Of a stretch of DNA of 20,038 bases, positions 1 to 6,558 are shown one piece after another. Source of the DNA: a virus. Made by a program: the position numbers and the translations under genes. Under the pieces are notes generated by a model that saw nothing but the letters and a program-made list of their open reading frames with translations, was not told where the DNA came from and did not search any database. Location of the stretch: positions 1-20,038 of the IMG/VR virus record IMGVR_UViG_3300020183_000577, one strand, 5' to 3'. Positions within the stretch are counted from its first letter, which is position 1, and each line of letters begins with the position of its first letter.

Positions 1-1
1 G

Positions 2-793
2 ATTGAATGGGCTAACCGTGGTATTAACCTCTGGACAATCGAGCAGGGTCAGATCCTGTTAACGACAGGACAAGGTCTATACCCAATGCCTGTAGACACC
101 ATTGACATTTTAGATGCGGTAATCCGCCAAAATAATGGCACGGCAAGTACGCAAGTTGACATTAATATTAGTCGTATTTCAGAGTCTACTTGGTCAACAA
201 TCCCTAATAAATTAACGACTGGACGTCCGATTCAGATGTGGTTTAATCGCCAGTCTGGTCAGTCTAATACGTCCACAGCAACCCTAGCCAGCACGGTTAC
301 ATCTGCCGCTACGACAATCCCAGTCTCTAATTCTAGTTATTTATCGACTACAGGATTTATTAAGATTGACTCTGAAGTCATGAGTTACTCCAATGTGACG
401 GGTAATGACTTAATTAATGTCAATCGTGGTCAAAACGGCACAACTGCCGCAGCGCACACTTCTGGTGCAGCTATTACGGTTCAGAATCTTCCTGCCGTGA
501 ATGTTTGGCCCACGCCTGACGCAGGTGGTGGTCCGTATACCTTTGTCTATTGGAGACTGCGTAGAGTCCAAGACGCTGGCACAAACGGCACGGTAGAGCC
601 TGATATCCCATTTAGACTTCTGCCTTGCATGGTGGCTGGACTTGCCTTTTATATGGCTCAGAAATTGCCTGACGGACAGGCTAGAGTTGCCTTTTTGAAA
701 CAAGAATACGAGGAGCAGTGGCTCATGGCTTCTACGGAGGACAGAGAAAAAGCCGCTTCTAGGTTCGTTCCTAGGACGACCTTCTATGCCTAA
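2..793 (+). CDS. Neck/adaptor-like head-tail connection protein (5' partial)
   Basis: The frame is open from base 2, so the true start lies upstream; an ATG at 86 would cut off conserved-looking sequence (IEWANRGINLWTIEQG). The C-terminal part (about 493-790) has the adaptor pattern: a beta strand ending in WPTPDAGG, then a strand with VYWRLRR, then a helical end (LLPCMVAGLAFYMAQK, then EYEEQWLMA). The same order occurs in the protein at 1656-2315. I infer a head-tail adaptor related to the SU10-type family, sitting between portal and tail. Between about 283 and 490 there is an extra beta module with IKIDSEVMSYSNV and VNRGQNGTTAAAH, a motif common in phage tail and structural proteins, which looks inserted. 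The stop overlaps the next gene by 8 bases. Virion role is fairly sure; the exact neck position is not. Confidence 0.72.
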   Translation: MEWANRGINLWTIEQGQILLTTGQGLYPMPVDTIDILDAVIRQNNGTASTQVDINISRISESTWSTIPNKLTTGRPIQMWFNRQSGQSNTSTATLASTVTSAATTIPVSNSSYLSTTGFIKIDSEVMSYSNVTGNDLINVNRGQNGTTAAAHTSGAAITVQNLPAVNVWPTPDAGGGPYTFVYWRLRRVQDAGTNGTVEPDIPFRLLPCMVAGLAFYMAQKLPDGQARVAFLKQEYEEQWLMASTEDREKAASRFVPRTTFYA

Positions 794-1208
794 TAAATTT
801 AGTAGTGGCAAATTTGCGATTGCCGAATGCGACCGCTGTGGTCAACGGTATAAGTTAAAGGAGCTTAGGAAGTTAATTGTTAAACAACAAGTAAAGAATA
901 TTAAAGTCTGCCCTAGCTGTTGGGATCCAGATCAACCGCAGTTGTCGTTAGGGATGTATCCAGTGGACGATCCACAGGCTGTACGGGAACCCCGCCCTGA
1001 TACGAGTTTTTTAGTGTCTGGAAGTAGTGGATTGCAGATTAATGGAACCAACGATACATCAATTTATGGTGTTGGATATTCAGAAGGTGGTAGTAGAATA
1101 TTTCAATGGGGTTGGAACCCTGTTGGGGGGTCTAGAGATGATGGTTTAACCCCGAACAATTTAGCACCAGAAGGTCAGGTAGGCAGCGTAACTGTAACAA
1201 CAACTTAG
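786..1208 (+). CDS. Zinc-ribbon protein with a repeat-type C-terminal tail
   Basis: 140 residues. The N-terminal half carries two CxxC pairs, C15/C18 (ECDRCGQ) and C42/C45 (VCPSCWDP), as in a zinc ribbon, followed by a Pro-rich stretch ending near EPRPD (about residue 72). Similar short zinc-ribbon proteins sit beside neck genes in many uncultured phages; their function is unknown. The second half is different: Gly/Ser-rich with GVGYSEGG and FQWGWNPVGG, and its last residues (GQVGSVTVTTT) match one unit of the 22-residue repeat in the protein at 3750-4697. This suggests a small zinc-binding protein with a virion-surface type extension. The start overlaps the upstream stop by 8 bases, consistent with coupled translation. 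The TAG stop lies inside the Shine-Dalgarno of the next gene. Confidence 0.7.
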   Translation: MPNKFSSGKFAIAECDRCGQRYKLKELRKLIVKQQVKNIKVCPSCWDPDQPQLSLGMYPVDDPQAVREPRPDTSFLVSGSSGLQINGTNDTSIYGVGYSEGGSRIFQWGWNPVGGSRDDGLTPNNLAPEGQVGSVTVTTT

Positions 1209-1211
1209 GAG
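1205..1211 (+). promoter_or_regulatory. Shine-Dalgarno TTAGGAG fused to upstream stop codon
   Basis: TTAGGAG lies 5 bases before the ATG at 1217. The TAG inside it is the stop codon of the upstream gene, so terminating ribosomes finish exactly on the next ribosome-binding site. The same heptamer precedes the genes at 6085 and 6559. Confidence 0.7.
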
Positions 1212-1216
1212 TAATT

Positions 1217-1405
1217 ATGAAAAATGAAGATATGAAAAAACCAATGATGGAAAAGGTTGCTAAGAAAGCCGTCAAAGGTCATGAAAAACGGATGCACAAC
1301 ATGAAGGCTGGCGGTGTCACAACTATGGATATGAAAAAGATGGGTCGCAATTTAGCCCGTGTTGCTAATCAAGGTATGCGGAGAACCGCAGGAAGAGGTC
1401 GATAA
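1217..1405 (+). CDS. Small Lys/Met-rich basic protein
   Basis: 62 residues, strongly basic and unusually rich in Lys, Arg and Met (MKKPMMEKVAKKAVKGHEKR, then MDMKKMGRNLARV, ending RRTAGRGR). It has no cysteines and no membrane segment. Small proteins of this type recur next to neck genes in uncultured aquatic phages, without known function. The composition would suit binding to nucleic acid or to an acidic partner, but that is inference only. The start is supported by TTAGGAG five bases upstream. The last base of its stop codon is the first base of the next gene's ATG. Confidence 0.68.
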   Translation: MKNEDMKKPMMEKVAKKAVKGHEKRMHNMKAGGVTTMDMKKMGRNLARVANQGMRRTAGRGR

Positions 1406-1659
1406 TGGCTAAATTCTCTAAAAAAATGATGGGTAAGGAAGTTGGAGACGCTAAAGTCTATGCCCCTCCCCATACGATGGATGGCAAACCGTTAAAAATT
1501 ACAGACACTACGGGCGCACAAGAAATGGCAAAAATGAACATTTCAGTCGATGGAATCAGCAAAGGCGTGGGTCAAGGTGTTAATCAGTACGGCAAGATTG
1601 AGATGCGTGGTGCTGGTGCGGCTACTAAAGGTCGTATGTCTAGCGGGAAGATGGGATGA
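1405..1659 (+). CDS. Small virion-region protein, Met/Gly-rich
   Basis: 84 residues, not recognised by function. The sequence begins MAKFSKKMMGKEVGD and ends in a basic Gly/Ala/Met-rich tail (EMRGAGAATKGRMSSGKMG). Such a RGxGAATKG-type ending occurs in small proteins of many environmental phages near the neck genes, so it looks like a conserved family rather than a chance frame. The start overlaps the previous stop by one base and the stop overlaps the next start (ATGA), so it sits in a translationally coupled run. It may be a minor structural or assembly protein; nothing in the sequence decides this. Confidence 0.66.
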   Translation: MAKFSKKMMGKEVGDAKVYAPPHTMDGKPLKITDTTGAQEMAKMNISVDGISKGVGQGVNQYGKIEMRGAGAATKGRMSSGKMG

Positions 1660-2315
1660 ACTACACGCAGTTAACATCCGCTATTAAAGGGTTTGCAGAG
1701 AACGACTTCCCAGCGACAGTTGGGTCGTTTACGTCCGCTGACCAGATTGCCCGTTTTGTGCAGTTGGCAGAGCAAAGTGTCTTTAATACGGTTCAACTAC
1801 CTGCATTTCGCCAAAACGTCACAGGAACGATGACAAGCGGTAATAAGTATTTAGCAACGCCTTCGGATTGGTTAGCGACCTTTAGTCTTGCGGTGATTAA
1901 TGCGGGGAATGAATATAAGTATCTATTGAACAAAGATGTTAATTTTATTCGTGAGTCCTTCCCAGATACAGACGCTGCGTTCTTTGGAGAACCCCAGTAT
2001 TACGCTGTCTTTGACGATAACACCTTTATTCTAGGACCTACTCCTGACGCTAACTACGCTACTGAGCTTCATTATTTCTACTACCCACCGTCTATTGTGA
2101 CCGCAGGGACTTCTTGGCTTGGCACAAACTTTGACTCTGTGCTTCTATATGGTGCATTATTAGAAGCGGCTAACTTTATGAAGTCGGACACTGATGCGGT
2201 CAATTTATACAAAGAACGCTATGGCAGAGCTATGGCAGAACTCAAACAATTAGGCGATGCAAAAGAACGTCAAGACGCCTACAGAAGTGGACAAGTAAGG
2301 TATCCAGTTCGATGA
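1656..2315 (+). CDS. Head-tail adaptor protein (SU10-type adaptor-like)
   Basis: 219 residues. The N-terminal helix begins MNYTQLTSAIKGFAEND, followed by QIARFVQLAEQSVF; the middle is beta-rich (FILGPTPDANYATELHYFYYP); the C-terminus is helical with LLYGALLEAANFM and YKERYGRAMAELKQL. This is the layout of the phage SU10-type adaptor family that docks under the portal in podovirus-like virions. It shares its core order (PTPDA strand, aromatic strand, alanine-rich helix, Tyr/Met helix) with the protein at 2-793, so the two may be paralogous neck rings. The start overlaps the previous stop as ATGA. Family assignment rests on pattern recognition rather than an alignment. Confidence 0.78.
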   Translation: MNYTQLTSAIKGFAENDFPATVGSFTSADQIARFVQLAEQSVFNTVQLPAFRQNVTGTMTSGNKYLATPSDWLATFSLAVINAGNEYKYLLNKDVNFIRESFPDTDAAFFGEPQYYAVFDDNTFILGPTPDANYATELHYFYYPPSIVTAGTSWLGTNFDSVLLYGALLEAANFMKSDTDAVNLYKERYGRAMAELKQLGDAKERQDAYRSGQVRYPVR

Positions 2316-3010
2316 TTCCAGACCTATCAGGTAAAAACATTGCTATTGTGGCAATGGGAAAATCCCATAGTCAGTTCATCCTAGCTAAGACCCATTCTCA
2401 GCCAATTGATGAAGTATGGGCAATTAACGCTATGGCAGGGGTCATTTATCACGACCGAGTCTTTATGATGGATCCAGCTAGTCGATTCTTAGACAGTGAT
2501 GATGCAGGCACTCAAACGGGACTTATGCGGGCTGTTTTAGAAAAACACACAGGTCCAATCTACACCTGTGAGTTAGACCCCCGTTGTCCTGGATTAGTAG
2601 AGTTTCCTCTGGATGAAGTAATGAATGCTTGCGGGACGGGGTACTTTAATAACACCGTAGCCTTTGCGATTGGCTATGCCATTGCTGCCAAGGTAGGGCA
2701 AATTCACCTGTATGGGATTGATTTTTCGTACAAAAACGTAGTCCACTTTGCCGAGGCAGGTAGGGCGTGTTGTGAGTTTTTACTGGCAAAGGCGATGGAA
2801 CGGGGCATTAAGGTTGGTATAGCTCAAGGATCATGCCTGTTAGATACCAGCGAACCCACTATTAGTAAGCTCTACGGCTACCACCGTCTTAGTGATCCAC
2901 TCGTTGTAGGGTTAGAAAATGAACGGTTTGTGGCTAAAAAGTACTCAGAAATTAAAGATACGGTAAAAGACGAGGTGGAGTACAACCCACCAGAAGCAAA
3001 GAGGACATAA
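2312..3010 (+). CDS. Rossmann-like protein, possibly MptE/DUF115-like
   Basis: 232 residues. It begins with a Rossmann-like strand and loop (NIAIVAMGKSH), continues EVWAINAMAGVIYHDRVFMMDP, and has a central block GTGYFNNTVAFAIGYAIAAK followed by IHLYGIDFSY (residues about 108-140). The last block resembles the region in DUF115/MptE-like and related sugar- or pterin-phosphate enzymes where a Gly/Ser-rich turn precedes a helix and a strand ending in G-x-D. Enzymes of this look appear as accessory genes among phage structural genes. Substrate is unknown; surface-sugar modification is one possibility. It starts with an ATGA overlap and is followed one base after its stop by the next ATG. The identification is tentative. 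Confidence 0.62.
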   Translation: MIPDLSGKNIAIVAMGKSHSQFILAKTHSQPIDEVWAINAMAGVIYHDRVFMMDPASRFLDSDDAGTQTGLMRAVLEKHTGPIYTCELDPRCPGLVEFPLDEVMNACGTGYFNNTVAFAIGYAIAAKVGQIHLYGIDFSYKNVVHFAEAGRACCEFLLAKAMERGIKVGIAQGSCLLDTSEPTISKLYGYHRLSDPLVVGLENERFVAKKYSEIKDTVKDEVEYNPPEAKRT

Positions 3011-3298
3011 ATGTTTGAAATTAAAACTGGCGATATTGTTAGCCCCCTCGTAAAAACAAGCAACTATGGCGGTTTACCGCTTGAAGAATTGACAGAACTC
3101 TGCGTAAATAGGATCATTGGGGTATCAGAAACTGCCCCGCCCGAAATTCGAGAGCAAGCAAAGTATTTCAGAGTAGCATTAGAGCGTACAATCTCTGAAT
3201 ATTTGAGTCGTGCAGCACAGTCCGAAAGGGCTAGTTGCATTCAAGTTTGTGTACAAGGCGGTGAAGTTGAGGCTGCTAATTTATTAAGGAGAATTTAA
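3011..3298 (+). CDS. Small helical phage protein of unknown function
   Basis: 95 residues, mostly helical, with GGLPLEELTELCVNRIIGV, then PPEIREQAKYFRVALERTI and a final helical stretch. Small proteins with this 'G-L-x-x-E-E-[LI] ... APPEIREQA' pattern are conserved in structural regions of environmental phages, function unknown. The ATG follows the upstream stop directly and has AAAGAGG about six bases before it, a good ribosome-binding site. No zinc motif, signal peptide or membrane segment is visible. Confidence 0.68.
   Translation: MFEIKTGDIVSPLVKTSNYGGLPLEELTELCVNRIIGVSETAPPEIREQAKYFRVALERTISEYLSRAAQSERASCIQVCVQGGEVEAANLLRRI
3286..3291 (+). promoter_or_regulatory. Shine-Dalgarno AAGGAG
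   Basis: AAGGAG lies eight bases before the ATG at 3300, overlapping the end of the previous gene. It is one of the strongest ribosome-binding sites in the window and suits a highly made virion protein. Confidence 0.6.
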
Positions 3299-3299
3299 C

Positions 3300-3737
3300 A
3301 TGGCTTTTACAGGTAACTTCATGCCAACCTCTTTTAAGGTCGAAATCTTAAAGGGTGTGCATAACTTTTCAACTGGCTCTGGTCAGACTTTTAAATTAGC
3401 TTTGTATAACAACAGTGCTTCATTTACTGCTGCTACTACGGCTTATACAACCACTAATGAAGTAGCGGCTTCTGGTTCGTACGCTTTAGGAGGCGGAACA
3501 TTAACTAAAGTCACTCCAACATCTTCAGGTACGACAGCGCTTACCGACTTTGCGGACTTATCGTTTACATCTGCGACCATTACAGCGTTTGGCGCTTTAA
3601 TTTATAACGACACCGCAACAGGTAATCCAGCCGTAGCTGTTCTAGACTTTGGCGGTTCTAAAGCATCGACTGCAGGTACGTTTACGATTGTGTTCCCAGC
3701 GGCTACTGCGACTGGTGCAATTATCCGTATCGCTTAA
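3300..3737 (+). CDS. Beta-rich virion structural protein
   Basis: 145 residues, low in charge and rich in Thr, Ala, Ser and Gly. It opens MAFTGNFMPTSFKVEILKG and has motifs FKLALYNNSASFTAATTAYT, TNEVAASGSYALGGG, TALTDFADLSFTSATI, ALIYNDTATGNPAVAVLDFGG and TFTIVFP. These belong to a widespread phage family found near tail fibre genes and generally annotated as a structural or tail protein. A strong AAGGAG site precedes the ATG. Its neighbours are the 22-residue repeat protein and the tail fibre, so it probably lies on the tail or fibre base. Family recognition is good; location in the virion is inferred. Confidence 0.72.
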   Translation: MAFTGNFMPTSFKVEILKGVHNFSTGSGQTFKLALYNNSASFTAATTAYTTTNEVAASGSYALGGGTLTKVTPTSSGTTALTDFADLSFTSATITAFGALIYNDTATGNPAVAVLDFGGSKASTAGTFTIVFPAATATGAIIRIA

Positions 3738-3749
3738 GGTTAGTGCGGT

Positions 3750-4697
3750 GTGGCTGATGTATCCGTTTCTCTAGAAGGCTTTGGTCTTGATGGGTGGGGT
3801 GACTCACCTTGGGGATTTGGGAGTACTTCGCTTGTAGGAACTGGAGCTGTAGGAACAGTATTAATATCTGAAAATATTAATGTAAGTGTCACAGGAGTAG
3901 CTGGTACAGGTAGTGTAAATGGTGTAACAGTTACAGGAACTTCGGTTCTAAGCCTTACAGGCGTTAGCGGTACAGGGCAAGTAGGAGTTGCTCAAAAGCG
4001 AGACGACATAGACGTTTACCTTGAAGGATGGGGTTACTTAGGCTGGGGTGATACTGGCTGGGGTACAGGTAGTGCGGGAGTAGCTGGTACTGGAGCAATA
4101 GGTTCAGTATTAGTTATTACAAACGTAGATGTAAGTGTTACAGGAGTGGCAGGCACAGTAGCAATTAGTGGTGTAACTGTAAATGCAGCGGCAAATGCTC
4201 CAGTATCAGGGTTAAGTGCTACAGGAAGTATTGGCGGAGTTCAAGTTACAGGCACGGGAATATTAGATTTAACAGGTGTTAGCGGTACAGGTAGTGTGGG
4301 TCAAGTAGGAGTTGCAGAAGGTATTAGTGTTAATGTTACAGGAGTATCTGCGACAGGGCAGGTTGATAGTGTAACTGTAACGGGCGCAGCCGATGTAAAT
4401 GTAACAGGGCTTCAAGCTGTTGGTAGCATTGGCAGTGTAGTAATTGCAGAAAATATTAATGTAAGCGTAACGGGTGTAGCAGGAACAGTAGGACAAGGCT
4501 CTGTAGTTGTAAATGCTGCCGCTAATGCTCCAGTAACGGGATTAAGTGCTACAGGGTCTATAGGAACTGTAAGTTTTGTAACAAATGCGAATGTGAGTGT
4601 TACAGGTGTGCAGTCAGTAGGGCAAGTTGGTCAGTTGTCGTTCTGGTTAGAAATTGATACTAGCCAAACCCCGAACTGGGTTGAAATAGCAGCATAA
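3750..4697 (+). CDS. Repeat-built virion surface protein
   Basis: 315 residues from a GTG start with AAGG 10-14 bases upstream. Two copies of a Trp/Gly module (residues 3-39, with EGFGLDGWGDSPWGFG; residues 88-123, with EGWGYLGWGDTGWGTG) precede an array of 22-residue repeats, in perfect register from residue 127 to 280. The core of each unit reads like TGVSATGSVGSVTVT. The C-terminus leaves the repeat and ends FWLEIDTSQTPNWVEIAA, an ending also seen in other environmental phage structural proteins. Alternating beta residues and glycine turns suggest a beta-solenoid or stacked beta fold. It lies between a beta-rich virion protein and the tail fibre, so a tail appendage or capsid-surface role is likely. 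It has no enzymatic motif. Confidence 0.75.
   Translation: MADVSVSLEGFGLDGWGDSPWGFGSTSLVGTGAVGTVLISENINVSVTGVAGTGSVNGVTVTGTSVLSLTGVSGTGQVGVAQKRDDIDVYLEGWGYLGWGDTGWGTGSAGVAGTGAIGSVLVITNVDVSVTGVAGTVAISGVTVNAAANAPVSGLSATGSIGGVQVTGTGILDLTGVSGTGSVGQVGVAEGISVNVTGVSATGQVDSVTVTGAADVNVTGLQAVGSIGSVVIAENINVSVTGVAGTVGQGSVVVNAAANAPVTGLSATGSIGTVSFVTNANVSVTGVQSVGQVGQLSFWLEIDTSQTPNWVEIAA
3831..4643 (+). repeat. 22-residue (66-bp) coding repeat array
   Basis: Within the gene at 3750-4697. Units starting at residues 127, 149, 171, 193, 215, 237 and 259 follow each other without a gap (4128-4589). A further full unit lies at residues 44-65 and partial units at 28-43, 66-82, 110-126 and 281-298. Alternate units resemble each other most: NAPVSGLSATGSIG against NAPVTGLSATGSIG, and units beginning NVSVTGVAGT. 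This points to duplication of multi-unit blocks. The DNA copies are diverged at third positions, so the array is old or under selection rather than freshly expanded. Confidence 0.85.
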
Positions 4698-4726
4698 AAT
4701 GGATATTATTCAAGTAAGGACAAATT

Positions 4727-5773
4727 ATGGCATCGACATACAGCACTCTTAAAGTAGAGTTAATTGGTACAGGTGACCAAACAGGCACTTGGGGGACAAC
4801 TACTAACGATAATCTTTCTATTGCTCTTGGCGAAGCAATCACAGGATCGGCAGATGTCAGTTTTTCAAGTGCGGACGTTACAGTTACCCTGACCGACACC
4901 AATGCTGCTCAAACAGCCCGCAATCTACGGCTTAACCTCACAGGCACTTCAGGCGGTGCAAGGAACTTAATCCTTGGTTCAGGTTGCCAAATTGAAAAAC
5001 TGTACTTAATTAATAACGGATTAGCAGACGCAGTCACGGTAAAGAACACATCAGGTACAGGAATAGCCGTCCCCGCTGGCGCATCTATGTTTGTTTATAA
5101 CAACGGAACTAATGTAGTTGAAGTACTTAAAGCCATACCCGTAGCCGCTGGCGGTACAGGACTTGCAACGCTTACAGCAAACAACGTCATACTGGGTAAC
5201 GGTACAAGCGCTGTTCAGTTTGTATCTCCTAGCACCAACGGTAATGTATTAACTGCAAACGGTACAACTTGGGTATCTTCTACCCCTGCGGCTGGTGGAA
5301 CTGTGATCCCTGCGGGTACAGTTATGTTGTTTGCTCAGACTTCTGCGCCGACAGGATTTACTAAAAATACATCAACTGGCGATAACTCAGCGTTGCGTGT
5401 TGTAACAGGTTCTGCAAGTACTGGCGGTAGCGTAGACTTTACAACTGCTTTTGCAAGTCAGACTCCATCTGGCTCTGTTTCTATTAGTGCAATTAGTGGT
5501 AGTGCTGGCGCAACAACTCTTAGTACACCTCAGATTCCTAGCCATAATCATAGTATTACTTCAATTTCAGGAGGTAGTAGTATTCATGCAGGCGTCAACC
5601 ACCCTTCTACGCAATCATGCGTGTCTCAGTCTTCTTATAATACAAATAATACTGGGGGAGGTGGATCGCATGACCACCCATTTAGCTTCTCAAGTGGCAC
5701 TGCTTCGTTTAGTGGAAATGCAATTAATCTTGCTGTTAAATACGTAGACGTAATTCGTGCAACTAAAGATTAA
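4727..5773 (+). CDS. Tail fibre / collar-like receptor-binding protein
   Basis: 348 residues. The N-terminal part (TYSTLKVELIGTGDQTGTW, GTTTNDNLSIALGEAI) is a typical phage fibre start. Residues 137-185 form the common GGTGLATLTANNVILGNGT module. Residues 194-213 (IPAGTVMLFAQTSAPTGFTK) are the start of a tail-collar type domain. The tip has two HxH motifs, H273/H275 (IPSHNHS) and H315/H317 (GGSHDHPF), then ends NLAVKYVDVIRATKD. HxH motifs of this kind bind metal ions in trimeric short-fibre tips such as T4 gp12. I infer a trimeric receptor-binding fibre. AAGGA lies just upstream of the ATG. The predicted fibre chaperone follows two genes later. Confidence 0.85.
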   Translation: MASTYSTLKVELIGTGDQTGTWGTTTNDNLSIALGEAITGSADVSFSSADVTVTLTDTNAAQTARNLRLNLTGTSGGARNLILGSGCQIEKLYLINNGLADAVTVKNTSGTGIAVPAGASMFVYNNGTNVVEVLKAIPVAAGGTGLATLTANNVILGNGTSAVQFVSPSTNGNVLTANGTTWVSSTPAAGGTVIPAGTVMLFAQTSAPTGFTKNTSTGDNSALRVVTGSASTGGSVDFTTAFASQTPSGSVSISAISGSAGATTLSTPQIPSHNHSITSISGGSSIHAGVNHPSTQSCVSQSSYNTNNTGGGGSHDHPFSFSSGTASFSGNAINLAVKYVDVIRATKD

Positions 5774-5782
5774 TGATTAAAA

Positions 5783-6088
5783 ATGGGAACACTTAAAAAC
5801 GGGTCGTTTTGCCCACTCATTAAAAAAGACTGCGTTGGTCTTACTTGTGCTTGGTTTACTCGTGTGCAGGGCTACGATATGAATAGCGGCAATCAAGTAG
5901 ACAACTATGAATGTGCAATATCGTGGCTGCCAATGTTACTTATTGAAAACTCAGGGCAACAACGACAAACTGGCGCAGCGGTTGAATCATTTAGAAACGA
6001 AATGGTTAAAGCTAACGAAGTAAATACTCAACTACTTTTAGCGGCTTCTGAATCACAACAACCCAAATTACTTAGGAGTAAAAAATGA
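5783..6088 (+). CDS. Conserved four-cysteine phage protein
   Basis: 101 residues. Four cysteines are spaced C10-x6-C17-x4-C22-x21-C44 (FCPLIKKDCVGLTCAWFT, then YECAISWLP), followed by LLIENSGQQRQTGAAVESFR and a helical tail. I recognise this as a frequent family next to fibre genes of environmental phages, without known function. The cysteines could bind zinc or an iron-sulfur cluster; the sequence does not decide between them. No clear Shine-Dalgarno precedes the ATG, which lies 10 bases after the fibre gene stop; an ATG at 5773 opens a different, very short frame. Its 3' end overlaps the next start as ATGA. Confidence 0.68.
   Translation: MGTLKNGSFCPLIKKDCVGLTCAWFTRVQGYDMNSGNQVDNYECAISWLPMLLIENSGQQRQTGAAVESFRNEMVKANEVNTQLLLAASESQQPKLLRSKK
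6072..6078 (+). promoter_or_regulatory. Shine-Dalgarno TTAGGAG
   Basis: TTAGGAG six bases before the ATG at 6085, within the end of the upstream gene. It is the second of three identical heptamers at gene starts in this window. Confidence 0.6.
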
Positions 6089-6549
6089 AATTAACCATTA
6101 TCCCTGTTAACGGATCGGTTGGTGAAAATGAAGTTTTTTATAATGATCTTGATTTAAGTTCTTGTAACATCCCAGAAAACGTTCATGCTCTTCAATGGGA
6201 CAATGTTGCTGGATGGATTGAGTTTAAAGACCCAGTGCCTAATCAACCTATTACAGAACTACCAGCGTGGGCTAACTGCTGCATGACTAAGTGGACTGAA
6301 GCAAATACGCCAGTGCCACCACAACCACCAACAGCAGCACAAAATAAAGCGATCGCTGTAAGTAAATTACAAGCAACCGATTGGACTACTATTCCTGATG
6401 TTGGCGACCCAACAAAAAGCAATCCATATTTGAGTAATGTTCAAGATTTTGTTGTGTACCGTAATGCTGTTCGTCAATACGCTGTTTACCCAGTTGCTGG
6501 TAATATTAACTGGCCCACTGAACCCCAAGAAGTTTGGACAACTGTTTAG
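6085..6549 (+). CDS. Probable tail fibre assembly chaperone
   Basis: 154 residues. The N-terminus (MKLTIIPVNGSVGENEVFY, then SCNIPENVHALQWDNVAGWI) is followed by a Pro-rich linker (NTPVPPQPP) and a C-terminal domain with KLQATDWTTIPDV, FVVYRNAVRQYAVYP and WPTEPQEVW. The pattern 'LQATDWT ... YRxxLR ... P..W' is typical of phage tail assembly chaperones of the PF16778/Tfa type, which usually follow the fibre gene, as here. It probably helps the 348-residue fibre trimerise. The start has TTAGGAG six bases upstream. The final TAG stop is embedded in the next gene's TTAGGAG. The C-terminal domain match is stronger than the N-terminal one. Confidence 0.75.
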   Translation: MKLTIIPVNGSVGENEVFYNDLDLSSCNIPENVHALQWDNVAGWIEFKDPVPNQPITELPAWANCCMTKWTEANTPVPPQPPTAAQNKAIAVSKLQATDWTTIPDVGDPTKSNPYLSNVQDFVVYRNAVRQYAVYPVAGNINWPTEPQEVWTTV

Positions 6550-6552
6550 GAG
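6546..6552 (+). promoter_or_regulatory. Shine-Dalgarno TTAGGAG fused to upstream stop codon
   Basis: TTAGGAG six bases before the ATG at 6559. As at 1205-1211, its TAG is the stop codon of the upstream gene, giving direct stop-to-start coupling between the chaperone and the cupin. Confidence 0.65.
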
Positions 6553-6558
6553 TTATAA

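Noticed and set aside
410-811. 133-codon open frame on the - strand
   Set aside because: It lies wholly across the adaptor gene, has no family features, and all neighbours are on the + strand; the coding signal (adaptor motifs) is in the + frame.
4128-4589. CRISPR-like regular repeats
   Set aside because: The 66-base period is in frame with a long protein, copies diverge mainly at third positions, and there are no unique spacers between identical repeats.
4698-4726. Promoter or terminator in the largest gap (29 bases)
   Set aside because: It holds only a short AT-rich stretch and the AAGGA ribosome-binding site of the fibre gene; no hairpin with a T-run and no convincing -35/-10 pair.
5451-5747. 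98-codon + frame inside the tail fibre gene
   Set aside because: Low-complexity Leu/Val-rich shadow of the fibre tip, which has clear HxH motifs in its own frame.
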